DNA of 64,000 nucleotides from assembly GCF_025947345.1 (NCBI RefSeq), contig NZ_CP110011.1:1426001-1490000 (forward strand). The letters run 5' to 3'. The first letter of the stretch is position 1; each line of letters opens with the position of its first letter. The translations under genes and the position numbers were made by a program. The notes under the pieces are model-generated. The model was not told the DNA's origin. It did not search any database and saw nothing but the letters and a program-made list of their open reading frames with translations. Shown here piece after piece: positions 17,631-27,033 of this stretch. Origin of the DNA: Flavobacterium sp. N502536 (lineage in GTDB: Bacteria; Bacteroidota; Bacteroidia; Flavobacteriales; Flavobacteriaceae).

Positions 17631-18782
17631 CTACTTAGCTCCTTCCTGAAAATCGTATTTCATCTTACGCAAAATTCGAAGTGCTTCTTTAAAGGACAAA
17701 TAAATATTTCCAAAAGGTTTTAAAAGCAGTTTGGCATCGATTAGTTTTTGTTTGGCATCGTCAAAGCCATTCAAATAACAAATCATAAAAGTAGAAGGCA
17801 GATTTTCCAGATCTTTCAATTCACGCCCCGACAAAGCGATCCCACGCTGCAGTTTTTGAAGCAGGGCCATATTCGAATTGTAAATGTGATACAGCATTTT
17901 TCGGTTGAATTCAGGAGGCTGAAAAAGCATTTCGCTGTCAATTTTGTAGTAACCGTTGTCAAAAAAATGAATGGTTTGTTTTTCTAACGGATAATAACTG
18001 GTTTTGTCGTTTAAGCCCAGCGGAACATACTCCGTTATGGTAAAACTATCTTCGTCATAAACAATCGTAACCACATCCTGAGCGGAATAAAAGAGTTTAA
18101 TCTGTTCATTGATCAGCTCAATATCAACACGGGATAAGAAAGTTTTGTCTCTGGATTTTTTAGGAACTCCTGCCCAGCAAATTACAAACAATTCTTTAAA
18201 AACATGATATTTGGGTGACATGTCCTTGTGTCTGAAATTCATAAAATCAATTACACCGTCGAGTGTGTACTGAATACTGTTTCTCGAACTGTTTTCAATC
18301 CCGATAACGGTTTCTGTATTCTGATAGTTTTTTTCGATTTCGCCCTCAACGGGAACCGAATTACTCCCGCGACGCATAAAAACACTATTGGCAACAATCG
18401 TATGAATTCCTTTTTTGAAATAGGAGATTTTGCTTTTGGGTTTAATGGTCACCAATCCAATTACCTTATCTTTTGGAAGATTCGGAAAGGGCACATTTTC
18501 GTATTGAATTCTTGGTGGATTTTCTAAAAAAGCATTCACCAGATTCTGGATTCGGCTGTCATCAAAGAAATCATCGCCTACAATTTCGTTGTCGTGATCC
18601 TCTACTCCAACCACGATATAGGAATTATTCGTAGGATTTGAATTCGACAAAGCACAAATGTGTTTCAGGAATTTCCCTTTCCCTTCACGTGAATGTAGGT
18701 TCAATTGCCTTTTTTTATCATAAAAACTGCTCTCGTCGTTATGAGCGAGCAGGTTTTTTATTAAAAGGCGTTTATTGATCAT
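17631..18782 (-). CDS. AlbA_2 (Schlafen-type) domain protein
   Basis: A 383-residue soluble protein. Residues 15-130 match the AlbA_2/Schlafen domain: an N-terminal acidic segment, then GKFLKHICALSNSNP and SYIVVGVEDHDNEIVGDD, then a C-terminal strand with GLVTIKPKSKISYF. In bacteria this domain is often linked to predicted transcription regulators or nucleic-acid-binding proteins and is sometimes annotated as ATP-binding. The C-terminal 250 residues contain FFDNGYYKID and a helical end, with no domain I recognise. It stands alone between word-repeat gaps. Its role is unknown. Confidence 0.7.
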   Translation of the reverse strand: MINKRLLIKNLLAHNDESSFYDKKRQLNLHSREGKGKFLKHICALSNSNPTNNSYIVVGVEDHDNEIVGDDFFDDSRIQNLVNAFLENPPRIQYENVPFPNLPKDKVIGLVTIKPKSKISYFKKGIHTIVANSVFMRRGSNSVPVEGEIEKNYQNTETVIGIENSSRNSIQYTLDGVIDFMNFRHKDMSPKYHVFKELFVICWAGVPKKSRDKTFLSRVDIELINEQIKLFYSAQDVVTIVYDEDSFTITEYVPLGLNDKTSYYPLEKQTIHFFDNGYYKIDSEMLFQPPEFNRKMLYHIYNSNMALLQKLQRGIALSGRELKDLENLPSTFMICYLNGFDDAKQKLIDAKLLLKPFGNIYLSFKEALRILRKMKYDFQEGAK

Positions 18783-19025
18783 TTTTTTTAGATTGTTAGA
18801 CTGACTTAGACTTCTTAGACTAGCTTAGATCTTTAGACATTCTTAGAATGTTAAATTATTGAGTTGGGAAACAAATTACCAAACTTCTCAGACACCTAAA
18901 TTAATCTAAAAATTCAAGAAGTCCGTCAACCCAATTTTAAGATTACTCACTTAGAACTTAAAAAAATCTAAGCAAGTCTAAGTTAGTCTAAAATTCTAAG
19001 AAGTCTAAGCCAGTCTAAGAAAAGT
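18783..19025. repeat. Word-repeat gap ('cttagac'), self-complementary
   Basis: Both ends are composed of TTAGACT/AGTCTAA words. The left half reads mostly CTTAGAC and the right half its reverse complement GTCTAAG, so the 243-base gap can fold into a long imperfect hairpin. No coding potential is seen. The same words recur at 22955-22995. Confidence 0.8.
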
Positions 19026-19781
19026 CTATAAATCTTTTTTAACAATGGTCGATGACGCCTGCGCGGTACTCATGACCACTAAATCGGCAATATTGACGTG
19101 GTAAGGTCTTGAAATCACAAAGTGAATAATATCGGCGATATCTTCTGCCTGAAGCGGATCAAAACCTTTGTACACATTCGAAGCTCTTTCTACATCGCCT
19201 TTAAAACGCACTTCACTAAATTCGGTCGCTACCATCCCGGGATGAATTCCGCCAACCCTAATTCCAAACGGATTTAAGTCGATTCGCATTCCGGCAGTAA
19301 TCGCGTCAACGGCATGTTTACTTCCGCAGTACACATTTCCGTTTGGGTACACTTCTTTTGCAGCTGTTGAACCAATGTTTATAATATGTCCGGATTTTTT
19401 GGCGGTCATTTTCGGAATCACAGCTTTCGAAACATACAAAAGTCCTTTTACATTAATATCGATCATCGCGTCCCAATCGTCTAAATCTCCGGTTTGAATC
19501 GGGTCTAAACCATGTGCATTCCCAGCATTGTTTATCAAAACATCAATATCCGAAAAGGAAGCAGGAAGCGCTTCAATTTTTTCAAGAACCTCCTTTTTGT
19601 CCCGAACATCAAATGACAGGGAATGTACTTCTGTAAATGCCGAAAGTTCTTTTTCAAGTTCGCTTAAACGGTCGATACGTCTTCCGCAAAGCACCACTTT
19701 AAAATTGTTCCTGGCCAGTATTTGTGCGGTTGCTTTTCCAATTCCGCTTGTGGCACCCGTAATTAAAACTGTTTTTTTCAT
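19026..19781 (-). CDS. Short-chain dehydrogenase/reductase
   Basis: A 251-residue classical SDR. The cofactor loop is TGATSGIGKATAQ (residues 7-19) with a following GRRIDR that suggests NADP preference. The structural NNAG occurs at about residues 84-87, the catalytic Ser in NIGSTAA, and the catalytic pair in YCGSK (about residues 151-155). It most resembles the YdfG-type NADP-dependent 3-hydroxy-acid/serine dehydrogenases. It lies upstream of no recognisable operon partner; a word-repeat gap separates it from the aldo/keto reductase gene. The physiological substrate is unknown. Confidence 0.9.
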   Translation of the reverse strand: MKKTVLITGATSGIGKATAQILARNNFKVVLCGRRIDRLSELEKELSAFTEVHSLSFDVRDKKEVLEKIEALPASFSDIDVLINNAGNAHGLDPIQTGDLDDWDAMIDINVKGLLYVSKAVIPKMTAKKSGHIINIGSTAAKEVYPNGNVYCGSKHAVDAITAGMRIDLNPFGIRVGGIHPGMVATEFSEVRFKGDVERASNVYKGFDPLQAEDIADIIHFVISRPYHVNIADLVVMSTAQASSTIVKKDL

Positions 19782-19794
19782 TGTATATTTTTAT

Positions 19795-19909
19795 TTTTAT
19801 GCCCCAGATTAAAAGATTTTCACAGATTAATCAATCCTTTCTAATCCTTTAATCTGTGGCAAAATATTTTTAGCATTTTCACTGAATACTGAAATCTGAA
19901 TACTGAACA
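19795..19909. repeat. Word-repeat gap ('cagattaaa' and 'ctgaatact')
   Basis: CCAGATTAAAAGATT near 19804 and AATCCTTTAATCTGTGG near 19844-19860 form an imperfect inverted repeat. A second word, CTGAATACTGAA, is repeated in tandem at 19880-19908. Confidence 0.65.
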
Positions 19910-20782
19910 CTAAGCCACATCGTCACCCATACTTTCCGTCCAGATCGCGAACCAGTCTTCTTTATCCATTTCCAATTCTACTGCTTTCATCAGCGATTGA
20001 ATTCGGGCAACATTTACAGTTCCGGCAATTGGAATTACTTTGGCCGGATGTTTTAAAATCCACGCCAATAAAAGGGTATCTGAACCAAAACCATATTTTT
20101 TAACTAATTCCACCATCAGCTTTTTCAAACGGCGTGTTTTTTTAGTGTCTTCTCTAAAAACCGTTCCAAGCGGATTCCATGACAACGGACGGATTCCGTG
20201 TGTTTGCATATAATCAAAACTTCCGTCAACCATAGGCTCAAAATTGGTTGCTGAAAACTGCACCTGATTATAGCTCACTTCTGTTTTCTGACGAATCAGC
20301 TCGGTTTGTGAACTGGTAAAATTTGAAAGTCCGAAATCGATAATTTTACCTTCTGATTTTAGCTTTTCAACGGCTTCTGCAATTTCATCGGCCTGCATAA
20401 GCGGACTAGGTCTGTGCAGTAAAAAAACGTCAACATAATCTGTTTTCAGTTTCTTCAATGATTCTTCAACAGACCATACAATATATTCTTTAGAGTAATC
20501 GTAATGTTTGATTGTATTTTTACGGCTTTCAGCAATCATCTGGATACCGCATTTGGTGATTAATTGTAATTTTTCACGCGAAATTTTACTGGCCTGAAAT
20601 GCTTTTCCAAAATCGGCTTCCGTAGTATAAGCGCCGTAAATATCTGCGTGATCAAAAGTAGTTATTTTATTTTCGATACAAATCTGTATCATGTTTTCCA
20701 TTTCTTTAAGTGTTAGGTTTTTATCCCATACACCCCAATTCATAGTGCCCGAAATAATAGGCGATAATGCTGTTTTACTCAT
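19910..20782 (-). CDS. Aldo/keto reductase (YdhF-like)
   Basis: A 290-residue TIM-barrel oxidoreductase. The catalytic tetrad is visible: Asp and Tyr in DHADIYGAYTTEADFG (about residues 40-55), Lys in ITKCGI, and His in LLHRPSPL. The C-terminal cofactor region contains PIAGTVNVARIQSL. It is similar in size to E. coli YdhF, a family with unclear natural substrates. It precedes the SDR gene on the same strand with a 128-base word-repeat gap, so co-transcription is possible but not shown. Confidence 0.9.
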   Translation of the reverse strand: MSKTALSPIISGTMNWGVWDKNLTLKEMENMIQICIENKITTFDHADIYGAYTTEADFGKAFQASKISREKLQLITKCGIQMIAESRKNTIKHYDYSKEYIVWSVEESLKKLKTDYVDVFLLHRPSPLMQADEIAEAVEKLKSEGKIIDFGLSNFTSSQTELIRQKTEVSYNQVQFSATNFEPMVDGSFDYMQTHGIRPLSWNPLGTVFREDTKKTRRLKKLMVELVKKYGFGSDTLLLAWILKHPAKVIPIAGTVNVARIQSLMKAVELEMDKEDWFAIWTESMGDDVA

Positions 20783-21005
20783 GGTTTTATTGCGTTATTT
20801 TTGGTAATAAATGTGCTTTTCTGAAGCATAATCACCAAAGTTCTTAAAAATATAAAAATAGATTCCCAATTCGTCCTTAAAATTAGGTCGTTGGTCGAAG
20901 TTTTAACCATTCTTTAACATCTTACTTCTCAAAAAATATTCAATTTGCACTCTCAAAAGTTAGGCATAAAAATCAACGTTTTAAAAAGGTTTTAAAAATA
21001 TTTAT

Positions 21006-22010
21006 ATGGAAGAAAATACAACGACTTTAGACATTAGAGCGATAAATGAAAAAATTGAAAGAGAAAGTGCTTTTATAGACCTTCTTACAATGGAAATGAA
21101 CAAAGTTATTGTGGGCCAGAAACATATGGTCGAGCGTTTACTAATCGGACTTTTGGGACAGGGGCACATTTTGCTTGAAGGTGTTCCGGGATTAGCCAAA
21201 ACTTTAGCGATAAATACTTTGTCGCAGGCAGTTCAGGGTTCGTTCAGCCGTATTCAGTTTACTCCAGACTTATTGCCTGCCGATGTTGTTGGAACGATGA
21301 TTTACAATATCAAAGCCAACGAATTTTCTATTAAAAAAGGGCCAATCTTTGCTAATTTCGTCCTTGCCGATGAGATTAACCGTGCTCCGGCAAAGGTGCA
21401 ATCTGCACTTTTGGAGGCGATGCAGGAAAAACAAGTTACTATTGGCGATACCACTTTCAAACTAGATCGTCCATTCTTAGTACTTGCAACCCAAAACCCG
21501 GTAGAACAGGAAGGAACATACCAGCTTCCGGAAGCGCAAGTCGATCGTTTTATGCTTAAAACTGTAATTGACTATCCAAAAATTGACGAAGAGCGTTTTG
21601 TAATTCGTCAAAACCTAAAAGGAAGTTACGAAAAAGTAAATCCTGTAGTTTCTGTAGAGCAAATTTTGCGTGCGCAGGAGGCTGTTCGTGAAGTTTATAT
21701 GGACGAAAAAATCGAAAAATATATCTTAGATATCATCTTTGCTACCCGTTATCCGGAGAAGTACAAACTTGCCGACTTAAAACCTCTTATCAGTTTTGGA
21801 GCATCACCACGTGGAAGTATCAATTTAGCTAATGCAGCAAAATGTTACGCTTTCATCAAACGTCGTGGTTATGTAATTCCCGAAGATGTTCGTGCAGTTG
21901 TACATGATGTTCTGCGTCACAGAGTGGGTATTACTTATGAGGCCGAAGCCGAAAACATTACTTCTGTAGACATTATCAACAAAATCGTAAACGAGATTGA
22001 AGTACCTTAA
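21006..22010 (+). CDS. MoxR-type AAA+ ATPase
   Basis: A 334-residue AAA+ protein of the MoxR family, thought to act as a chaperone for the von Willebrand A proteins encoded downstream. The Walker A loop is GVPGLAKT (about residues 59-66) and Walker B is VLADEINRAP (about residues 117-126). Sensor 1 is LATQNPVEQEGTYQLPEAQVDRF and the arginine-rich C-terminal lid includes GASPRGSINLA. It is the first gene of the moxR-DUF58-bat cluster, which continues to 30469 on the same strand. Confidence 0.95.
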   Translation: MEENTTTLDIRAINEKIERESAFIDLLTMEMNKVIVGQKHMVERLLIGLLGQGHILLEGVPGLAKTLAINTLSQAVQGSFSRIQFTPDLLPADVVGTMIYNIKANEFSIKKGPIFANFVLADEINRAPAKVQSALLEAMQEKQVTIGDTTFKLDRPFLVLATQNPVEQEGTYQLPEAQVDRFMLKTVIDYPKIDEERFVIRQNLKGSYEKVNPVVSVEQILRAQEAVREVYMDEKIEKYILDIIFATRYPEKYKLADLKPLISFGASPRGSINLANAAKCYAFIKRRGYVIPEDVRAVVHDVLRHRVGITYEAEAENITSVDIINKIVNEIEVP

Positions 22011-22014
22011 AAAT

Positions 22015-22085
22015 AGTTTTCAGTTTTCAGTCACAGTAAACACCTTATTAAGTAAACTGCGACTGAAAACTGCGACTGAAAACTA
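22015..22085. repeat. Word-repeat gap ('gactgaaaact')
   Basis: TTTCAGTTTTCAGTCACAGT on the left pairs with ACTGCGACTGAAAACT units on the right. The gap between moxR and the DUF58 gene consists almost entirely of this inverted repeat. Confidence 0.75.
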
Positions 22086-22090
22086 AAGAA

Positions 22091-22954
22091 ATGGATACAA
22101 AAGAGCTTTTAAAAAAAGTACGGAAAATAGAAATCAAAACCAAAAGACTGAGCAATCACATCTTTTCGGGAGAATACCACTCTTCCTTTAAAGGGCGAGG
22201 GATGACTTTTAGTGAAGTACGTCAATACCAATATGGCGATGACATTCGTAACATCGATTGGAATGTAACGGCGCGCTACAATGAAGCCCACGTAAAAGTT
22301 TTTGAAGAAGAACGCGAACTAACCATGGTTTTAATGGTGGATATTTCGGGCTCTGAAGGTTTTGGTTCAAAAAGTCAGTTTAAAAAAGACATCGTCACCG
22401 AGATTGCGGCAACGATGGCTTTTTCGGCTACACAAAATAATGATAAAATTGGTTTAATATTATTCTCTGACAATGTAGAGTTGTATATTCCCCCAAAAAA
22501 AGGACGTTCTCATGTACTGCGAATCATTCGTGAGTTAATTGAATTTGAACCTAAAAGTCACAAAACCGATATTTCACAAGCTTTGAAATTCCTGTCCGGA
22601 ACACAAAAAAAGAAAGCTATCGTTTTTATGATTTCCGATTTTATGTCTGAAAATTACGAGCAGACTTTAAAAATTGCTTCTAAAAAACACGACATAACCG
22701 GCGTTCGCGTATACGATATCCGCGAGGAAAAAATTCCAAATTTAGGGATGGTGAGTATGCTTGATGCTGAAACAGGAAAAGTACAATTGGTCAATACCGG
22801 TTCAAAAACGGTGCGACTCAATTACGAAAAACATTACCAGGAGCGCGTAAACTATTTCAAAGATATTTTCAGCAAATCGGGAGCAGGAGTCGTAAATACA
22901 AGAGTCGACGAAAATTATGTGACCAAATTATTAGGTTATTTCAAATCAAGATAA
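22091..22954 (+). CDS. DUF58 domain protein of the bat cluster
   Basis: A 287-residue soluble protein of the DUF58 family, the usual partner of MoxR ATPases. Signature segments are SFKGRGMTFSEVRQYQYGDD (about residues 33-52), IDWNVTARYNEAHVKVFEE and the VWA-like VLMVDISGSEGFG (about residues 79-91). The last carries a DxSGS metal-site pattern, so the protein has its own von Willebrand A fold. The C-terminus ends in a short helical part with no membrane segment. It probably forms a complex with MoxR and the Bat proteins. Confidence 0.9.
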   Translation: MDTKELLKKVRKIEIKTKRLSNHIFSGEYHSSFKGRGMTFSEVRQYQYGDDIRNIDWNVTARYNEAHVKVFEEERELTMVLMVDISGSEGFGSKSQFKKDIVTEIAATMAFSATQNNDKIGLILFSDNVELYIPPKKGRSHVLRIIRELIEFEPKSHKTDISQALKFLSGTQKKKAIVFMISDFMSENYEQTLKIASKKHDITGVRVYDIREEKIPNLGMVSMLDAETGKVQLVNTGSKTVRLNYEKHYQERVNYFKDIFSKSGAGVVNTRVDENYVTKLLGYFKSR

Positions 22955-23100
22955 TTTAGATTGTTAGACTTCTTAGATTGTTAGAATATTAGATTTTAAA
23001 AAATATAAATATCCCAAAAATAAAATCTGCTTAAATCTGTGTCATCCGCGTGCCTTTTTTAAGCATTCATTTTAGACTAAAATCTGAAATCAAAAATCAA
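22955..23100. repeat. Word-repeat gap before the 23101 gene
   Basis: It begins with TTAGATTGTTAGACTTC words shared with 18783-19025 and continues with an 'aaatctgtgtcatccgcgtgcc' type stretch and an AAAATCTGAAATC block. No gene is seen. An in-frame ATG-less extension runs into this region but the signal peptide starts at 23101. Confidence 0.55.
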
Positions 23101-24735
23101 ATGAAATTAAAATTTTACATATTTTTATTTTTACTTTCTTCCGCTGTTTTTGCGCAACAAAAACAAGTAGAGACAAGCATTGATACTACAAAAAATAAAA
23201 TTGGCGCCGAATTTAAACTAACCTTAAAAACGGTTGTAAGTTCGAAGTCTACCGTTGTTTTTCCGAAACTAAAAAACATAGGACCTTTAGAGGTGATTCA
23301 ATCGTATCCGATTGATACCGTAAAGAAAAACGACACTTACGAACTGATCAAAAAATATGGTTTAACACAATTTGATTCCGGAAAATATACCATTCCGGCG
23401 ATTAAGATTTTAATTGACAAAAAACCTTACTTAACAGATTCTATTCGTGTTGAAGTGGCGAATGTAAAAGTCGACACCCTGCAACAAAAAATGTACGACA
23501 TCAAAGACATCACTCCAGCCGATAGCGGCATGGGCAAATGGTGGCTTTATCTTTTAATTCTGATTGTAATTCTGGCCATTGGTGCTTTTGTATATTGGTA
23601 CGTTAAGAAACACCAAAAGAAAAAGATAGAAGAGGAAGTTTACAAAACACCTATCGAAAAGGCGACCAGCTTACTAAACAATCTGGAGCAAAAAGAATTG
23701 GTGCAAAAAGGCGAAATTAAAGAATACTACAGTGAACTAACGGATATCGCCCGAAACTATATCGAAGAAGCCATTCACATTCCGGCCATGGAAAGCACCA
23801 CTTCTGAACTGATTCAGGCCATCAGAACGGCTTCGACCAAAAAGAAAATGACTTTAACTCCGGAAACCGTTGAAAACCTAGAACGTGTACTACGTCAGGC
23901 GGATTTGGTAAAATTTGCGAAGTCTAAACCTTTAGAGTTTGAAATTACGGAAGACCGAAATAAAATTCAAAAAGTAATCTTAACCCTTGATAATGCTATT
24001 CCGACCGAAGTTCCGGCAGAGGAAGAAGATCAATTGTTGAACGAAGCACAAAAGCAAAAACAGATTAAGCTGCAGTTGTTAAAGAAACGCAACAAACGCA
24101 TTGCGATTTCGGTAGGCTCGGTTTTGTTTTTATTAATAGCCACTACAGCCTTTTTTATCGTTACCAAAGGTTTCACCTATGTAAAAGATAATGTAATCGG
24201 ACATCCGTCGAAAGAATTATTAGAGGGAGAATGGGTAAAAAGTGAGTACGGAAATCCGGGTATTTTAATCGAGACGCCAAAGGTTTTAAAACGTATGGAT
24301 ACACAGAAAGTGCTTCCGAAAGAAACTATGGCGCTGATCAAAGAAATGCAGCTTTTTGCTTATGGAAGAATGGTGGGTAATTTCTATGTAACCGTTTCAA
24401 CAAGCAAATTTAAAAATCCGGTAGAACTTGATCTGGCCAAAGCACTAGAAGGTTCTCTAAAAGTTATTGAAGCTCAGGGCGGACAAAATATTATTGTAAA
24501 ACAAGAAGATTTTCAAACCAACGAAGGCGTTCAGGGACTAAAAGGATACGGAACCATGACGGTCTTCAATCCGGTTGACAAAACAAGCTCAAAAGCATAT
24601 TACGAACTTTTACTCTTTAAACAGGATCAGGGATTACAACAAATCCTGATTTTACACGAAGAAGGAGACACTTATGCGAATGATATTACAACCAGAATAT
24701 TAAATTCTGTCGAACTTAGAAAAGCGAGTAACTAA
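23101..24735 (+). CDS. Exported two-membrane-segment protein of the bat cluster (BatD-like N-terminus)
   Basis: A 544-residue protein. Residues 1-19 are a signal peptide (ending VFAQQ), which fixes the start at 23101 although an in-frame ATG occurs at 23050. Residues 20-140 form a periplasmic beta-rich domain that resembles the repeated domain of BatD. A membrane segment follows at about 148-170 (WWLYLLILIVILAIGAFVYW), then a cytoplasmic helical part, and a second membrane segment near 350-370. The C-terminal 170 residues are a further globular domain. It overlaps the batA start by one base (TAATG), so translation is probably coupled. The family is a regular member of Bacteroidota bat operons; its function is unknown. 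Confidence 0.8.
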   Translation: MKLKFYIFLFLLSSAVFAQQKQVETSIDTTKNKIGAEFKLTLKTVVSSKSTVVFPKLKNIGPLEVIQSYPIDTVKKNDTYELIKKYGLTQFDSGKYTIPAIKILIDKKPYLTDSIRVEVANVKVDTLQQKMYDIKDITPADSGMGKWWLYLLILIVILAIGAFVYWYVKKHQKKKIEEEVYKTPIEKATSLLNNLEQKELVQKGEIKEYYSELTDIARNYIEEAIHIPAMESTTSELIQAIRTASTKKKMTLTPETVENLERVLRQADLVKFAKSKPLEFEITEDRNKIQKVILTLDNAIPTEVPAEEEDQLLNEAQKQKQIKLQLLKKRNKRIAISVGSVLFLLIATTAFFIVTKGFTYVKDNVIGHPSKELLEGEWVKSEYGNPGILIETPKVLKRMDTQKVLPKETMALIKEMQLFAYGRMVGNFYVTVSTSKFKNPVELDLAKALEGSLKVIEAQGGQNIIVKQEDFQTNEGVQGLKGYGTMTVFNPVDKTSSKAYYELLLFKQDQGLQQILILHEEGDTYANDITTRILNSVELRKASN

Positions 24736-25736
24736 TGAATAAGATAACTTTTTTAAATCCGGAATTCTTTTGGTTATTTCTGTTAATTCCAATTGCGATC
24801 GCCTGGTTCTTCTGGAAACGCAACCAGCAGTCGGCGACTTTAAAGATGAGTTCCACGCAGGGTTTCAAAAACAGCGAATCATTGCTGACCAGATTAAAAC
24901 CTTGTTTATATGTTTTCAGGGTTATTGCCTTAAGCTCTTTAATCGTTGCTTTAGCAAGACCAAGAACGGTTGACATCAGCAATCAGACTAAAACCACAAA
25001 AGGAATCGATATTGTAATGGCAATTGACGTTTCGGGTAGTATGCTGGCCAAAGATTTAAAGCCAAACCGTATGGAAGCTTTAAAAAGAGTGGCTGCAGAT
25101 TTTGTTGAGGAAAGACCTAATGACAGGATCGGATTGGTTTTATATGCCTCAGAAGCATACACCAAAACTCCCGTTACAAGTGACAAAGCCATAATCTTAG
25201 AAGCCATAAAAGGAATCAAATACGATACGGTGCTGCAAGACGGAACCGGAATTGGAATGGGATTGGCAACAGCCGTAAACCGCTTAAAAGACAGCAAGGC
25301 AAAAAGCCGTGTCATTATTTTAATGACCGATGGTGTAAACAATGCCGGTTTTATCGAGCCTGAAACCGCTTCAGACATTGCAAAACAATATGGAATAAAA
25401 GTATATACCATTGGAATTGGTACCAACGGAATGGCTTTGTCTCCATATGCATACGCGCCAAACGGAGGTTTCTTATTTAAAATGCAAAAAGTAGAAATCG
25501 ACGAGCAACTCATGAAAAGCATCGCCCGTAAAACAGACGGAACTTATTTTAGAGCCACAAGCAACGATCGATTGGCCGAAATATACAATGCAATCAATAA
25601 GTTAGAAACCACTGAAATACAAGAATTAAAATTCTACGATTACGATGAAAAGTACAGAGGATTTGTTTTATTAGCAGCCTTTTTACTATTATTGGAAGTA
25701 GGTTTACGAAATACGGTTTACAGAAGCTTTATTTGA
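24735..25736 (+). CDS. batA: BatA, von Willebrand factor A membrane protein
   Basis: A 333-residue membrane protein. Hydrophobic segments lie at about residues 10-27 and 58-75 and again near the C-terminus (about 308-325). Between them is a VWA domain with a complete MIDAS motif DVSGS (residues 98-102), the conserved Thr in SEAYTKTPVTSD and an Asp in ILMTDGVNNAG. Bat proteins were first linked to aerotolerance in Bacteroides fragilis. The molecular role is thought to be an envelope complex assembled with MoxR. It is translationally coupled to the upstream gene. Confidence 0.9.
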   Translation: MNKITFLNPEFFWLFLLIPIAIAWFFWKRNQQSATLKMSSTQGFKNSESLLTRLKPCLYVFRVIALSSLIVALARPRTVDISNQTKTTKGIDIVMAIDVSGSMLAKDLKPNRMEALKRVAADFVEERPNDRIGLVLYASEAYTKTPVTSDKAIILEAIKGIKYDTVLQDGTGIGMGLATAVNRLKDSKAKSRVIILMTDGVNNAGFIEPETASDIAKQYGIKVYTIGIGTNGMALSPYAYAPNGGFLFKMQKVEIDEQLMKSIARKTDGTYFRATSNDRLAEIYNAINKLETTEIQELKFYDYDEKYRGFVLLAAFLLLLEVGLRNTVYRSFI

Positions 25737-25876
25737 TTTTGGAAAAATCAAAAAATTCCAAAATTTAAATACCAAATAACAAAACTGGAATTTGGAATTT
25801 AAGTATTGAAAATTAGAAAAAAGTTGGAATTTGGAATTTATCCCCTCAACGATGGGATTGGAATTTTAAAAATTAT
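25737..25876. repeat. Word-repeat gap ('ggaatttggaattt')
   Basis: CCAAAATTTAAATACC and GGAATTTGGAATTT words occur in both orientations between batA and batB. The same words occur at 1519-1578 and 15297-15537. Confidence 0.75.
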
Positions 25877-26911
25877 ATGGAATTAGACGAAAAAAAATAT
25901 TTATACCTTTTATTCTTACTCCCGATTGTGGCGTGTATTTTCCTTTTCAATATGTATTGGAAGAAGAAAAAGCAACGCGAATTTGGTGATCTTGAAATGG
26001 TAAAAAGACTGAGCCCTGAACGTTCTGTTTTTAAACCTGTATTAAAATTATCGGTATTGCTTTTGGCACTTGCCTGTTTGATTATTGGATTGGTAAATCC
26101 GAAGATTGGGACCAAAATGGAAACTGTAAAACGTGAAGGTATCGATATTGTTTTTGCCGTTGACGTTTCAAAAAGTATGCTTGCCGAAGATGTTGCACCA
26201 AGCCGTTTGGAAAAAAGTAAACAATTGGTTTCTCAAATCATTAACAATTTAGGAAGCGACAGAATTGGAATTGTGGCCTATGCCGGAAGTGCTTTCCCGG
26301 TTTTACCGATTACCTCCGATTATAGTGTGGCCAAAATGTTTCTGCAAAGCATGACTCCTGACATGGTTTCTTCACAGGGAACTTCGTTGGACGAAGCCAT
26401 TCGATTGTCTTCGACTTATTTTGACGAAAAAAGCAAAACCAGCAAACTGTTGATTTTGATTTCTGATGGAGAAGACCACTCTGAAGGTGCCTCAGCCGCT
26501 GCCGAAGAAGCCAATAAAATGGGAATGAAAATCATTACCGTTGGTGTTGGAACAGAAAAAGGAAGTACCATTCCGTTAAAAGAAAACGGAGTAGTCAGAA
26601 GCTATCAAAAAGACCAAAACGGAGAGACCGTTATTACAAAATTAAATCAGGAAGGTTTAAAAACTATTGCAAAAGCGACTAAAGGTGGCTATGTTTACGG
26701 CGGGAATACAAAGGAAGTTCTGGAATACGTCAAGAATGCCCTGAACAATATCCAGAAAACAGAATTTGAAGCGACTCAAATGGCCGATTTTCAATCCCAA
26801 TTTCAGTGGTTCATCGGATTCGCCTTTCTGCTGTTGTTTTTAGATATTTTCCTTTTAGAAAGAAAAACAAACTGGATTAAAGAGTTGAATTTATTTAACG
26901 AAAAGAAATAA
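25877..26911 (+). CDS. batB: BatB, von Willebrand factor A membrane protein
   Basis: A 344-residue paralogue of BatA with the same layout: membrane segments at about residues 8-26 and 55-73, a VWA domain and a C-terminal membrane segment (FIGFAFLLLFLDIFLLE). The MIDAS motif is DVSKS (residues 96-100), with the later metal residues in ITSDYSVAKMF and LISDGEDHSEG. The Ser-Asp-Gly-Glu-Asp segment is typical of BatB rather than BatA. It acts with BatA in the inner membrane. Confidence 0.9.
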   Translation: MELDEKKYLYLLFLLPIVACIFLFNMYWKKKKQREFGDLEMVKRLSPERSVFKPVLKLSVLLLALACLIIGLVNPKIGTKMETVKREGIDIVFAVDVSKSMLAEDVAPSRLEKSKQLVSQIINNLGSDRIGIVAYAGSAFPVLPITSDYSVAKMFLQSMTPDMVSSQGTSLDEAIRLSSTYFDEKSKTSKLLILISDGEDHSEGASAAAEEANKMGMKIITVGVGTEKGSTIPLKENGVVRSYQKDQNGETVITKLNQEGLKTIAKATKGGYVYGGNTKEVLEYVKNALNNIQKTEFEATQMADFQSQFQWFIGFAFLLLFLDIFLLERKTNWIKELNLFNEKK

Positions 26912-27033
26912 TTAAAGTTAGCCACTAATTACACAAAGGAAAAAATGTCTTTGTGAGATTCAAAAAATAAAAAACAATTAAATTAGTGCAAATTGGTACA
27001 ATTTGTGGCCCACTAAAAACATAAAAAATTAGA
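26912..27033. repeat. Word-repeat gap ('gccactaatt' / 'aatttgtggc')
   Basis: GCCACTAATTACACAAAG on the left and ACAATTTGTGGC on the right are imperfect reverse complements, with CTTTGTG in between. The same style of words occurs at 51100-51245. Confidence 0.7.

Noticed and set aside
18783..19025. CRISPR-like array of short repeats
   Set aside because: Repeat units are short, irregular, in both orientations and not separated by unique spacers of constant length. No cas genes are nearby.
24983..25522. 179-codon minus-strand frame within batA
   Set aside because: It is antisense to a clearly coding VWA gene and its composition reflects the complementary strand.
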